Positions 5,585 through 12,606 of a DNA stretch of 15,410 nucleotides are shown here, piece after piece. Source of the stretch: DAOTKC01 sp035449045 (GTDB lineage Bacteria > Bacillota > Clostridia > Christensenellales > CAG-917). The stretch is taken from positions 1 through 15,410 of the forward strand of contig DAOTKC010000037.1 in assembly GCA_035449045.1 (NCBI GenBank), given 5' to 3'. Position 1 is the first letter of the stretch. Each line of letters starts with the position of its first letter. The position numbers were made by a program, and so were the translations under genes. The notes beneath the pieces are model-generated. The model was not told the origin of the DNA. It ran no database searches and saw only the letters and a program-made list of their open reading frames with translations.

Positions 5585-6109
5585 CTACATTCTCTCGACT
5601 TGGGAAAAATCGAGCTCGACCGGCGTCTGGCGCCCGAACATCGAGACAATGACCTTGACCTTCTGGCGTTCGCCCGAAATGCTTTCGACGACGCCCACAA
5701 ATTTTTCGAGCGGCCCCGAAACAATCTGAACGTTGTCGCCGACCTTTATGTTGAAATCGGCAACGTCGATTATTTCCAGCCCCATGCGCTTGACCTCGTC
5801 GGCATCGAGAGGCTGCGGACGTCCGCCCGGTCCCACAAAGCCGGTAACGCCGCGCGTCTGCGTGACGTAATACCAAATCCGGCTGGTGTAAATCATCTTA
5901 ATGAAAACGTAGCTCGGAAATTTCCTTCTCTGCACAACCTTCTTTTTGCCGTTCTTTTCGATGACGTCGTCCTCAACGGGGACTTTGACCTCGAAAATAT
6001 AGTTTTGGAGGTTGTTGTTTTCCACCATATTCCGAAGGTTGTCCTCCACTATTCCCTCATAGCCGGAATAGGTGTGGAGCACATACCACATCGCTTCGTT
6101 ATTATCCAT
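5585..6109 (-). CDS. nusG: Transcription termination/antitermination factor NusG
   Basis: NusG binds RNA polymerase and links it to the ribosome, to Rho or to pausing signals. The protein has 174 residues from the chosen start. The NGN domain begins W-Y-V-L-H-T-Y-S-G-Y-E (residues 8-18) and contains R-R-K-F-P-S-Y-V-F-I-K, and the C-terminal KOW domain is V-G-D-N-V-Q-I-V-S-G-P-L-E-K-F-V-G-V-V. A GTG at 6115 is also in frame, but GGGAG (6119-6115) would overlap it. The ATG at 6109 sits five bases after that site and is preferred. A perfect hairpin (6123-6140) stands just upstream of the ribosome binding site. The gene lies between secE and rplK, its classical position. Confidence 0.95.
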   Translation of the reverse strand: MDNNEAMWYVLHTYSGYEGIVEDNLRNMVENNNLQNYIFEVKVPVEDDVIEKNGKKKVVQRRKFPSYVFIKMIYTSRIWYYVTQTRGVTGFVGPGGRPQPLDADEVKRMGLEIIDVADFNIKVGDNVQIVSGPLEKFVGVVESISGERQKVKVIVSMFGRQTPVELDFSQVERM

Positions 6110-6122
6110 AGTCACTCCCAGC

Positions 6123-6140
6123 GGCTTTCAAAAGAAAGCC
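6123..6140 (-). promoter_or_regulatory. Hairpin immediately upstream of the nusG ribosome binding site
   Basis: A perfect seven-base stem (GGCTTTC and GAAAGCC) with a four-base loop ends three bases before the GGGAG of nusG. It is followed by no T run, so it is not a terminator. It could protect the mRNA end after processing or influence initiation; neither is shown. Confidence 0.5.
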
Positions 6141-6212
6141 AAAACGCGCCGGCCCCAAAAACCCCCGCGTTCCCCAGTCTCGCCGAGTAAGGGTTTTTTT
6201 CGGAAAAGTAGC

Positions 6213-6470
6213 TTATGCGCTTTTTCCGACCAAAAGCTTCAGTAGCTCGGAAAGGCCGTAATCAATCCCGAAAATAATCACCAAAAACACCAAGACCACC
6301 ACCAGAACGACGCCGGTAGACGAAATCACGGTTTTTGCCTTGGGCCAGGTGACCTTCTTGAGTTCGGAAATGATACCTTTGAAAAAGGAGACGAACCTCT
6401 TGCCGAAATTCCTCTTTTTTCTTTCCTTTTGGACCGGTTTTTTATTTGTGTCCTTTGCTTGCTCCGCCAT
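6213..6470 (-). CDS. secE: Preprotein translocase subunit SecE
   Basis: SecE is the small membrane subunit that clamps SecY in the protein export channel, the same channel driven by SecA encoded at the right edge of this window. The protein has 85 residues and the single-span form typical of Gram-positive bacteria. A charged Lys/Arg-rich N-terminus (1-24) precedes the conserved amphipathic helix with E-L-K-K-V-T-W-P (36-43), and one membrane span of Val, Leu and Ile follows (about 53-75). The ATG at 6470 is preceded by AGAGGA. It sits between rpmG and nusG as in most bacteria. The 97-base spacer to nusG contains the 6123-6140 hairpin. Confidence 0.95.
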   Translation of the reverse strand: MAEQAKDTNKKPVQKERKKRNFGKRFVSFFKGIISELKKVTWPKAKTVISSTGVVLVVVLVFLVIIFGIDYGLSELLKLLVGKSA

Positions 6471-6528
6471 AGCTTCCTCTTTTTCGGTTTCGGTTATGCG
6501 GGTTTTGCCCCGCCTGCCTAACCTCTCC

Positions 6529-6678
6529 TTATTTGGTCTCTTTGTGGAGAGTATGCTTGTGGCAGAACTTGCAATATTTGGACAGCTCCACCTTATCGGG
6601 AGTTTTTTGCTTGTTTTTCATGGTGTTGTAATTTCTTTGCTTACACTCGGTGCATGCCAAAGTAATTCTAGTGCGCAT
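6529..6678 (-). CDS. rpmG: 50S ribosomal protein L33
   Basis: This 49-residue protein is a small component of the large ribosomal subunit. The sequence begins MRTRITLACTECKQRNY and ends with K-T-P-D-K-V-E-L-S-K-Y-C-K-F-C-H-K-H-T-L-H-K-E-T-K. Two cysteine pairs, C9-x2-C12 and C36-x2-C39, make it the zinc-binding (C+) form of L33. Many Bacillota also carry cysteine-less copies used under zinc limitation, but none is in this window. The ATG at 6678 has AAGGAGG upstream with a spacing of seven to eight bases. The gene lies between tuf and secE. Just upstream, a large hairpin (6698-6735) separates it from tuf. Confidence 0.96.
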   Translation of the reverse strand: MRTRITLACTECKQRNYNTMKNKQKTPDKVELSKYCKFCHKHTLHKETK

Positions 6679-6697
6679 AAATGCACCTCCTTAAAAT

Positions 6698-6735
6698 CCG
6701 GTGCGGCGGGGGAGGACAATCTCCCCCGCTGCCGG
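6698..6735 (-). terminator. Large GC-rich hairpin between tuf and rpmG, probable partial terminator
   Basis: A perfect nine-base stem (GCGGGGGAG at 6729-6721 pairs as its complement with 6714-6706) has a six-base loop. An outer CCGG/CCGG stem (6698-6701 and 6732-6735) adds four pairs across an internal loop. On the minus strand it is followed only by ATTTT, then directly by the rpmG ribosome binding site. The short T run suggests partial termination or an RNA processing or stability element, which would lower rpmG-secE-nusG relative to tuf. Confidence 0.6.
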
Positions 6736-6760
6736 TAATTTTGGGGAACTAACCTCGAGA

Positions 6761-7966
6761 TTATTCGATTATCTTAGCAACGACGCCGGAGCCGACCGTT
6801 CTGCCGCCTTCGCGGATAGCGAAGCGGAGGCCTTCCTCGATGGCTATCGGGCTGATGAGGTCGATTTCCATATCGATGTGGTCGCCGGGAATGACCATCT
6901 CAACGCCTTGGGGCAGTTTGATGGAGCCGGTAACGTCGGTCGTTCTGAAATAGAACTGGGGACGATAGCCGTCAAAGAACGGGGTGTGGCGTCCGCCTTC
7001 GTTTTGGGTCAGAACGTAGACCTGCGAGTCGAACTTGGTGTGGGGCTTAATGGAGCCGGGCTTAGCGAGAACCTGACCTCTCTCGATTTCCGACCTCTGG
7101 ATGCCGCGGAGCAGCGCGCCGATGTTGTCGCCCGCCTCGGCGTAGTCCAGAATCTTTCTGAACATTTCGATGCCGGTGACGACGGTTTCCTTGATTTCGG
7201 GGTTAAGACCGACGATGGAGACCTTGTCGGCAGTCTTAAGCATGCCTCTTTCCACTCTGCCGGTTGCCACGGTGCCGCGGCCGGTGATGGTGAAGACGTC
7301 TTCGACGGGCATGAGGAAGGGCTTATCCTTATCTCTTTCGGGCGAAGGAATGTAGTTGTCGACGGTGTCGAGCAGCTCTCTGATGCAGTCAAAGGCGGCG
7401 TCGGAGAAGTTGCCGCCGAGACCGGCTTCCATTGCCTTCAGCGCCGAACCTCTGATGATGGGCGTGGTGTCGCCGGGGAACTTATACTCGGAAAGGAGGT
7501 CTCTGACTTCCATCTCGACCAGCTCGAGGAGCTCCTCGTCGTCGACCATGTCGCACTTGTTGAGGAAGACGATGATATAGGGGACGCCGACCTGTCTTGC
7601 AAGCAGGATGTGCTCGCGAGTCTGGGGCATCGGTCCGTCGGAGGCCGCAACAACCAGAATGGCGCCGTCCATTTGCGCCGCGCCCGTTATCATGTTTTTA
7701 ACATAGTCGGCGTGGCCCGGGCAGTCGACGTGCGCGTAGTGGCGCTTCTCGGTCTCGTATTCGACGTGTGAGGTGTTGATTGTTATACCTCTCGCTTTCT
7801 CTTCGGGCGCCTTGTCGATTTCGTCATACTTCATAACTTTGGCGTTGCCCTTGGACGCGCCATACATGGTGATGGCGGCGGTGAGGGTAGTCTTGCCGTG
7901 GTCAACGTGGCCGATGGTGCCGATGTTGACGTGGGGCTTTGTTCTGTCAAACTTTGCTTTTGCCAT
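6761..7966 (-). CDS. tuf: Elongation factor Tu
   Basis: EF-Tu carries aminoacyl-tRNA to the ribosome as a GTP complex. The product has 401 residues and all GTPase elements: G-H-V-D-H-G-K-T (19-26), switch I with A-R-G-I-T-I-N, D-C-P-G-H-A-D-Y and N-K-C-D. Domains II and III follow, with G-R-H-T-P-F-F-D-G-Y-R-P-Q-F-Y-F-R-T-T-D-V-T-G near the C-terminal third. The frame extends five codons upstream to 7981, but the ATG at 7966 gives the family N-terminus MAKAKFDRTKPHVNIGTIGH and has GGAGG eight bases before it. It follows fusA, as in the str operon. Antisense open frames over this gene are by-products of its strong codon bias. Confidence 0.98.
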   Translation of the reverse strand: MAKAKFDRTKPHVNIGTIGHVDHGKTTLTAAITMYGASKGNAKVMKYDEIDKAPEEKARGITINTSHVEYETEKRHYAHVDCPGHADYVKNMITGAAQMDGAILVVAASDGPMPQTREHILLARQVGVPYIIVFLNKCDMVDDEELLELVEMEVRDLLSEYKFPGDTTPIIRGSALKAMEAGLGGNFSDAAFDCIRELLDTVDNYIPSPERDKDKPFLMPVEDVFTITGRGTVATGRVERGMLKTADKVSIVGLNPEIKETVVTGIEMFRKILDYAEAGDNIGALLRGIQRSEIERGQVLAKPGSIKPHTKFDSQVYVLTQNEGGRHTPFFDGYRPQFYFRTTDVTGSIKLPQGVEMVIPGDHIDMEIDLISPIAIEEGLRFAIREGGRTVGSGVVAKIIE

Positions 7967-8035
7967 TTTCAGTTCCTCCAAAATTTACATTTTATATTAT
8001 TATTCGGTTTCGATTTAAGCGGTATACCGTTTTGC

Positions 8036-10108
8036 TTAGTATTTCATGCCGTTCAGCTTTTCGGTGATATGGCGTGGAGCCTCGGCATAGTGGGACAGTA
8101 GCATTGTGAAGGTGCCTCTTCCCTGAGTCGACGACCTCAGCGCGGTAGCGTAGCCGAACATTTCGGAAAGCGGCGCCTCGGCATCGATGACGACGCCGCC
8201 GCCTCTGTCCTCGCTGTTTTTGATGGAGCCGCGCTTGGCCGTAATTCCGCCCATGACGTCGCCCATATAGTCGCGCGGCACCGTTACCTCAACCGCCATA
8301 ATGGGCTCGAGCAGAACGGGCGAGGCTTTTTTCATAGCCTCTTTAAACGCCATGGCGCCCGCCACCTTGAATGCCATCTCGGATGAGTCGACCGGATGGG
8401 TGTTGCCGTCTATGAGCGTGACTTTAAAGTCCACCGCCTCGTAGCCCGCCAAAACGCCGCTGCGCTTGGCCTCTTCAACGCCCGCCTTGACGGCGTTAAC
8501 ATATTCTTTAGGTATGCAGCCGCCCACCGTGGCGTCCTCGAAGACGATTCCCTCGCCCGCCGAAAGCGGCTCAATTCTTATGGTGCAGACGCCGTATTGG
8601 CCGCGTCCGCCCGTCTGTTTGATAAACCTGCCCTCGGCCTCCGCCGTCCCCCGCACCGTTTCGCGGTAGGCGACCTGCGGCTTGCCGATGTTGGCCTCGA
8701 CCCTAAATTCGCGAACCATCCGCTCGACTAAAATCTCAAGATGGAGCTCGCCCATTCCCGAAATGATCGTTTGGCCGGTTTCTTTATCGGTGTAGGCGCG
8801 GAAAGTGGGGTCTTCCTCGGCGAGCTTGGCGAGCGCAATCGCCATCTTTTCCTGGCCTGCCTTGGTTTTGGGCTCGATGGCAACCTTGATGACGGGCTCG
8901 GGGAAAACCATCTTCTCTAAGATAATTTGCCGCGATTTGTCGGAGAGAGTATCGCCCGTCGTGCTGTCTTTTAAGCCCACTATCGCGATGATGTCGCCCG
9001 TCGACGCTTCGATGATTTCCTCGCGATCGTTGGCGTGCATCCTAATTAGCCTGCCGATTCTCTCCGAGCGCTGCTTGACGGTGTTGTAGACGAGGTCGCC
9101 CGTCCTTAACATGCCCGAGTAAATTCTCGCGAACGCCAGCCGTCCCACGAAGGGGTCGGTCATTATCTTGAAGACGAGCGCGCTGAGCGGCGCGTTGTCC
9201 GACGGCTTTCTCGATTCTTCCTTCTCGGTGTGGGGATTGACGCCGACGACATCGGGAACGTCGAGCGGAGAGGGAAGATAGTCTATTACGGCGTCCAAAA
9301 GGTTTTGGATGCCCTTGTTCTTATAGGCGCTGCCGCAAAGCACGGGAACGATGTTCATTGCTATGACGGCTTTTCTTATCGCGGCCTTTAGCGTTACGAG
9401 GTCGATTTCCCCGCCCGAAAGATACCGCTCCATGATGGCGTCGTCGAAGTCGGACACCGCCAGAAGAAGGTTGTTTTTAGCGTCCTCGTAGCTGGCTTTG
9501 TATTCCTCGGGGACGTCGGTTTCGGTGGCGTGGACGCCAAGGTCCTCGTCGGCATAAAAGATTGCCTTGCCGCGGACTACGTCCACCACGCCCTTGAAGG
9601 TATCCTCGCGCCCTATCGGAAGCTCGAGGGCAACGGCGTTGGCGTTAAGCCGCTCTCTAATCATCTTGACGACGTTAAAGAAGTCGGCGCCGTTGATATC
9701 CATCTTGTTGACGAAAGCGAGCCGGGGCACCGAGTATTTGTTGGCCTGCCGCCAAACCGCCTCCGACTGCGGCTCGACGCCGCCCTTGGCGCAGAACAGC
9801 GCGACGGCGCCGTCTAAAACGCGAAGGCTCCGTTCCACCTCAACGGTAAAGTCAACGTGGCCGGGAGTGTCGATGAGATTTATCCGGCAGCCCTTCCACG
9901 TCGTCGTAGTCGCCGCCGAGGTGATGGTGATTCCCCTCTCCTGCTCCTGCTCCATCCAGTCCATAATGGCGGTGCCTTCATGGACCTCGCCCATCCTGTG
10001 CACACGTCCGGTATAAAACAGTATGCGCTCCGATGTCGTGGTCTTGCCGGCGTCTATGTGCGCCATTATGCCGATATTTCTTATTTTACTAAGTTCAAAT
10101 TCTCTCAT
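8036..10108 (-). CDS. fusA: Elongation factor G
   Basis: EF-G is the GTPase that moves tRNAs and mRNA through the ribosome and, with the recycling factor, helps split it after termination. It has 690 residues, the full family length. The G domain shows A-H-I-D-A-G-K-T (16-23), the Q-E-R-G-I-T-I-T-S-A-A-T-T switch I segment, D-T-P-G-H-V-D-F and N-K-M-D. Domains II to V follow, including G-M-G-E-L-H-L-E-I and the domain IV segment with G-G-R-G-Q-Y-G. The start ATG at 10108 gives the typical N-terminus with L-S-K-I-R-N-I-G-I-M-A-H-I-D. Its ribosome binding site AGAGG is close (four to five bases) and can be paired in a hairpin with upstream sequence. A ten-base palindrome (8020-8029) lies seven bases after its stop. 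Confidence 0.98.
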   Translation of the reverse strand: MREFELSKIRNIGIMAHIDAGKTTTSERILFYTGRVHRMGEVHEGTAIMDWMEQEQERGITITSAATTTTWKGCRINLIDTPGHVDFTVEVERSLRVLDGAVALFCAKGGVEPQSEAVWRQANKYSVPRLAFVNKMDINGADFFNVVKMIRERLNANAVALELPIGREDTFKGVVDVVRGKAIFYADEDLGVHATETDVPEEYKASYEDAKNNLLLAVSDFDDAIMERYLSGGEIDLVTLKAAIRKAVIAMNIVPVLCGSAYKNKGIQNLLDAVIDYLPSPLDVPDVVGVNPHTEKEESRKPSDNAPLSALVFKIMTDPFVGRLAFARIYSGMLRTGDLVYNTVKQRSERIGRLIRMHANDREEIIEASTGDIIAIVGLKDSTTGDTLSDKSRQIILEKMVFPEPVIKVAIEPKTKAGQEKMAIALAKLAEEDPTFRAYTDKETGQTIISGMGELHLEILVERMVREFRVEANIGKPQVAYRETVRGTAEAEGRFIKQTGGRGQYGVCTIRIEPLSAGEGIVFEDATVGGCIPKEYVNAVKAGVEEAKRSGVLAGYEAVDFKVTLIDGNTHPVDSSEMAFKVAGAMAFKEAMKKASPVLLEPIMAVEVTVPRDYMGDVMGGITAKRGSIKNSEDRGGGVVIDAEAPLSEMFGYATALRSSTQGRGTFTMLLSHYAEAPRHITEKLNGMKY

Positions 10109-10113
10109 AAAAC

Positions 10114-10156
10114 CTCTGAATCCGTGCGCGCTCTTGCCTTAGGCTAAACGGCAGAG
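10114..10156 (-). promoter_or_regulatory. Intercistronic hairpin masking the fusA ribosome binding site
   Basis: Between rpsG and fusA, CTCTG (10156-10152) pairs with CAGAG (10118-10114), and CCGT (10151-10148) pairs with ACGG (10125-10122), with a three-base bulge between the two stems. CAGAG contains most of the AGAGG ribosome binding site of fusA. A competing stem uses GAATC and GATTC (10160-10156 and 10122-10118). A small inner hairpin GCC-taa-GGC lies inside. This could couple fusA translation to passage of ribosomes from rpsG, or be a protein binding site; both are inference. Confidence 0.45.
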
Positions 10157-10166
10157 ATTCAAACTT

Positions 10167-10637
10167 CTACCACCTGAAGTGCGCGAAGGCGCGGTTGGCC
10201 TCCGCCATACGGTGGGTGTCTTCCTTCTTTTTGACAGCGCCGCCCGTGTTGTTGTAGGCGTCCATAAGCTCGTTTGCCAGCCTTTCGTCCATGGTGCGTT
10301 CGCTGCGCTTGGCGGAATAGCTGACCAACCAGCGGATGCCCAGAGTCTGTCTGCGGTCGGGACGGATTTCAAGCGGCACTTGATAGTTTGCGCCGCCCAC
10401 GCGGCGGGCCTTAACCTCAAGCACCGGCATGGCGTTTTCGAGCGCCTTCAGAAAAACCTCGAGCGGTTCGACGTTCATCTTCGCCTTAATCTTCTCAAAC
10501 GCGCTGTATACTATCCTTTGCGCGGTTCCTTTCTTGCCGCTCGCCATAATCTGGTTAATCAGTTTGGCGACAACTTTGCTGTTATAAATCGGGTCGGGCA
10601 GCACGTCGCGCTTGGGAACTCCGCTTCTTCTTGGCAT
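10167..10637 (-). CDS. rpsG: 30S ribosomal protein S7
   Basis: S7 is a primary 16S rRNA binding protein that nucleates assembly of the head of the small subunit and lies at the E site. The product has 156 residues, the normal length. It begins MPRRSGVPKRDVLPDPIYNS, has the central R-V-G-G-A-N-Y-Q-V-P-L-E-I-R segment and R-R-Q-T-L-G-I-R-W-L, and ends A-N-R-A-F-A-H-F-R-W. The ATG at 10637 is preceded by AAGGAGA. It follows rpsL after 52 bases and precedes fusA by 58 bases. In enterobacteria S7 represses the str operon by binding the rpsL-rpsG spacer; the only clear intercistronic structure here lies instead between rpsG and fusA. Confidence 0.97.
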   Translation of the reverse strand: MPRRSGVPKRDVLPDPIYNSKVVAKLINQIMASGKKGTAQRIVYSAFEKIKAKMNVEPLEVFLKALENAMPVLEVKARRVGGANYQVPLEIRPDRRQTLGIRWLVSYSAKRSERTMDERLANELMDAYNNTGGAVKKKEDTHRMAEANRAFAHFRW

Positions 10638-10689
10638 ATTTAATCTCCTTAACTAAGACAAATGGTTATAGTTTAAATTTTGTTTGATT

Positions 10690-11064
10690 TTAGGCCTTGG
10701 GGCGCTTGGCGCCGTATTTCGACCTTGCTTGCTTGCGCTTCTGGACGCCCGCTGCGTCGATTGTGCCGCGGATGATGTGATAGCGGACGCCGGGCAGGTC
10801 CTTAACCCTGCCGCCTCTTATCAAAACGACGCTGTGCTCTTGGAGGTTGTGGCCGATACCGGGAATGTATACCGTTCCTTCCATACCGTTGACAAGACGC
10901 ACCCTCGCTATCTTGCGGAGCGCGGAATTGGGCTTTTTGGGCGAGGTGGTCGTGACCGACAAACAGACGCCGCGTTTTTGCGGGCACTCCTCCAAAATGG
11001 GAGTGTTGCTCTTCTTGGTCTGTCTTTCACGCCCCTGCTTGACAAGCTGATTGATTGTTGGCAT
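10690..11064 (-). CDS. rpsL: 30S ribosomal protein S12
   Basis: S12 lies in the decoding centre and takes part in codon-anticodon proofreading. The 124-residue protein begins MPTINQLVKQGRERQTKKSN and carries the conserved loops T-T-S-P-K-K-P-N-S-A-L-R-K and G-G-R-V-K-D-L-P-G-V-R-Y-H. The lysines in these loops, whose replacement is known to give streptomycin resistance, are present, so the allele looks wild-type. The ATG at 11064 has GGAGGT upstream. It follows the L7Ae-like gene after 58 bases, in the order known from Bacillota. Confidence 0.98.
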   Translation of the reverse strand: MPTINQLVKQGRERQTKKSNTPILEECPQKRGVCLSVTTTSPKKPNSALRKIARVRLVNGMEGTVYIPGIGHNLQEHSVVLIRGGRVKDLPGVRYHIIRGTIDAAGVQKRKQARSKYGAKRPKA

Positions 11065-11122
11065 AAGTTACCTCCGTATTCTTTTGAGTGAGCACTCCCG
11101 CAACCCTCGTTCATGCTCGTCG

Positions 11123-11395
11123 TTAAAGCTGATTTTTGGCGGATTCTTTCTTAAGTCCGACGCAGGCGGCGGCGACTTTGATGCCGGCAAGCCTGCCGAG
11201 TTCGTCTTTTGACGGCGTCCATCTTAATTCGGCACCCCGTCTGAAAGCCGCGCTCTCTATTTCGTCCTTAATGTCTTGATCCGCGTCCTCCGACACAATC
11301 ACACACCAGATTGTGCCCTCGGTTATGCCCCTCAAAACCTCTTTTCTTCCCACGGCTTTTTCGGAGCGCGCTATAAGTTCTTTAAACTTTTCCAT
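11123..11395 (-). CDS. L7Ae/L30e-family ribosome-associated protein (YbxF-like)
   Basis: The 90-residue protein belongs to the L7Ae/L30e/S12e family of small RNA-binding proteins, whose members bind kink-turns. The C-terminal part S-K-D-E-L-G-R-L-A-G-I-K-V-A-A-A-C-V-G closely resembles the matching region of Bacillus YbxF, which is encoded immediately before rpsL, as here. The N-terminal part with V-G-R-K-E-V-L-R-G-I-T-E-G and V-S-E-D-A-D also fits the fold. The start at 11395 has only a weak ribosome binding site. It is the first gene of the supercluster and lies about 60 bases after the predicted transcription start (promoter 11462-11490), with a terminator-like hairpin in the leader. In Bacillus this gene follows rpoC; here no rpoC is found and tsaD is upstream instead. 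Confidence 0.87.
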   Translation of the reverse strand: MEKFKELIARSEKAVGRKEVLRGITEGTIWCVIVSEDADQDIKDEIESAAFRRGAELRWTPSKDELGRLAGIKVAAACVGLKKESAKNQL

Positions 11396-11428
11396 ATACC
11401 ACTTATTTTGTAGTTTTCGGCATAGGTT

Positions 11429-11454
11429 AAAAACTTGCCCTCAAGGAGTGCAAG
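11429..11454 (-). terminator. Terminator-like hairpin in the leader of the str supercluster
   Basis: CTTGC (11454-11450) pairs with GCAAG (11438-11434), with three further inner pairs (CTC/GAG) across one mismatch, and the hairpin is followed by five T (11433-11429). It starts within the first bases of the predicted transcript, so it could act as a very early attenuator or as a stabilising 5' hairpin. It might also stop transcripts reading through from tsaD. Confidence 0.45.
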
Positions 11455-11461
11455 CTCACTT

Positions 11462-11490
11462 ATAATAACAGCAATAGGCCTCAGTGTCAA
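11462..11490 (-). promoter_or_regulatory. Sigma-A promoter of the L7Ae-rpsL-rpsG-fusA-tuf unit (extended -10)
   Basis: On the minus strand TTGACA (11490-11485), exactly 17 bases, then TATTAT (11467-11462). The bases before the -10 read TGT, an extended -10. The start is expected near 11455, about 60 bases upstream of the first gene. Near-perfect match suits a highly expressed translation operon. Confidence 0.8.
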
Positions 11491-11559
11491 ATAAATTAAC
11501 GGAAAATACTGACTTTTTTGATAAATTTAATAAATTAAGATTGGTTCCTCTTAAATAAA

Positions 11560-12570
11560 TTATTTGCGCGTTAACGGGATAGATGCACAGGCATCAAGTT
11601 CAAGATTGGCCGGTTCGATGCCCGATTTCATCATAAAATAGGCGGCGGAAGCTATCATGGCGGCGTTGTCGGTGCATAGATTTAGCGGCGGGAAGTAGAC
11701 CTTTATGCCTTCCTTTTCGGCGCTCGCCGATATTTTTTCTCTTAGGCGCATATTGGCGGAAACGCCGCCCGCCACCGTGATAATTTTCAGGCCTACCTTG
11801 ACCGCAGCCTTGACCGCATTTTCGGAAAGGACGCCTATGGCCGCCTCCTGAAAACTCGCCGCTATATCGGCAATGTTAATTTCCTCGTTTCTCGCCCGGG
11901 CGTTGGCGACGTAGTTGACGACGGCGGTCTTAATGCCGCTGAAAGAAAAGTTCAACCCGCCCGCCGAAGGCGGCGGAAAATATATGTTTGCTTTGCCCGA
12001 TTTCGCCGCTTTTTCTATCTCGGGGCCGCCCGGGTAGGGCAAACCCAAAACCCGCGCCGCCTTGTCGAAGGCCTCGCCCGCCGAATCGTCCGCGGTCGTT
12101 CCCAACACCTCGCGCTCGCTGAAACTCTTGACCTTTAAAACGGCGGTGTGGCCGCCACTGGCGAGCAGGCAGATATAGGGCGGGCAAAGCTCCTTTTCGG
12201 CGATATAGTTTGCGGCGATATGGCCGTCCAGATGGTTTACGGCGTAGAGCGGTTTATTCGCGGCATACGCCAGCCCTTTGGCGAAAGATACGCCGACCAA
12301 GAGCGCGCCCAAAAGTCCGGCGCCGTAGGTAACGGCGACGGCGTGGACATCTGAAAGAGCGCATGACGCCTCGGCAAGCGCCTTTTCCACCACCGCCCTT
12401 ATCGAAAGAGTGTGATTTCTCGAGGCTATCTCGGGCACGACGCCGCCGAAGCGGCGGTGAATCTCGATTTGGGAAGCGACGACGGAAGACAGCACTTTCC
12501 TGCCGTCCTCTACCACCGCCGCCGCCGTCTCGTCGCAGCTCGTCTCGATTCCTAAAATTTTATATCCCAT
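11560..12570 (-). CDS. tsaD: tRNA N6-adenosine threonylcarbamoyltransferase TsaD
   Basis: TsaD transfers the threonylcarbamoyl group to adenosine 37 of ANN-reading tRNAs (t6A), working with TsaB and TsaE, which are not in this window. The protein has 336 residues. The N-terminus MGYKILGIETSCDETAAAVV is the family signature of the ASKHA fold. The metal-binding histidines H113 and H117 are in N-H-L-D-G-H, the phosphate-binding loop is L-A-S-G-G-H-T-A (about 132-139), and the C-terminal metal-binding Asp is D301 in C-T-D-N. The frame is open 75 codons upstream to 12795, but that part overlaps prfB and crosses a tandem repeat, so the ATG at 12570 is chosen. No Shine-Dalgarno sequence precedes it, which is unusual in this window. 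Confidence 0.96.
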   Translation of the reverse strand: MGYKILGIETSCDETAAAVVEDGRKVLSSVVASQIEIHRRFGGVVPEIASRNHTLSIRAVVEKALAEASCALSDVHAVAVTYGAGLLGALLVGVSFAKGLAYAANKPLYAVNHLDGHIAANYIAEKELCPPYICLLASGGHTAVLKVKSFSEREVLGTTADDSAGEAFDKAARVLGLPYPGGPEIEKAAKSGKANIYFPPPSAGGLNFSFSGIKTAVVNYVANARARNEEINIADIAASFQEAAIGVLSENAVKAAVKVGLKIITVAGGVSANMRLREKISASAEKEGIKVYFPPLNLCTDNAAMIASAAYFMMKSGIEPANLELDACASIPLTRK

Positions 12571-12606
12571 TATATTTGTCTGCGCCCGTGTAACAAAAAA
12601 AAATAA

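Noticed and set aside
6471..6528. tRNA-Trp between rpmG and secE, as seen in some bacteria
   Set aside because: The 58-base spacer is too short and contains only a five-pair hairpin (GCGGG/CCCGC); no cloverleaf is possible.
6701..7771. Long plus-strand open frame (356 codons) opposite tuf
   Set aside because: It is antisense to a clear, highly conserved EF-Tu gene, has no recognisable domain, and such frames arise from the codon bias of GC-rich third positions.
12541..12605. TTGTTA-N16-TATAAT as a promoter for tsaD
   Set aside because: The TATAAT overlaps the tsaD ATG, so the transcript would start inside the gene; not useful as its promoter.
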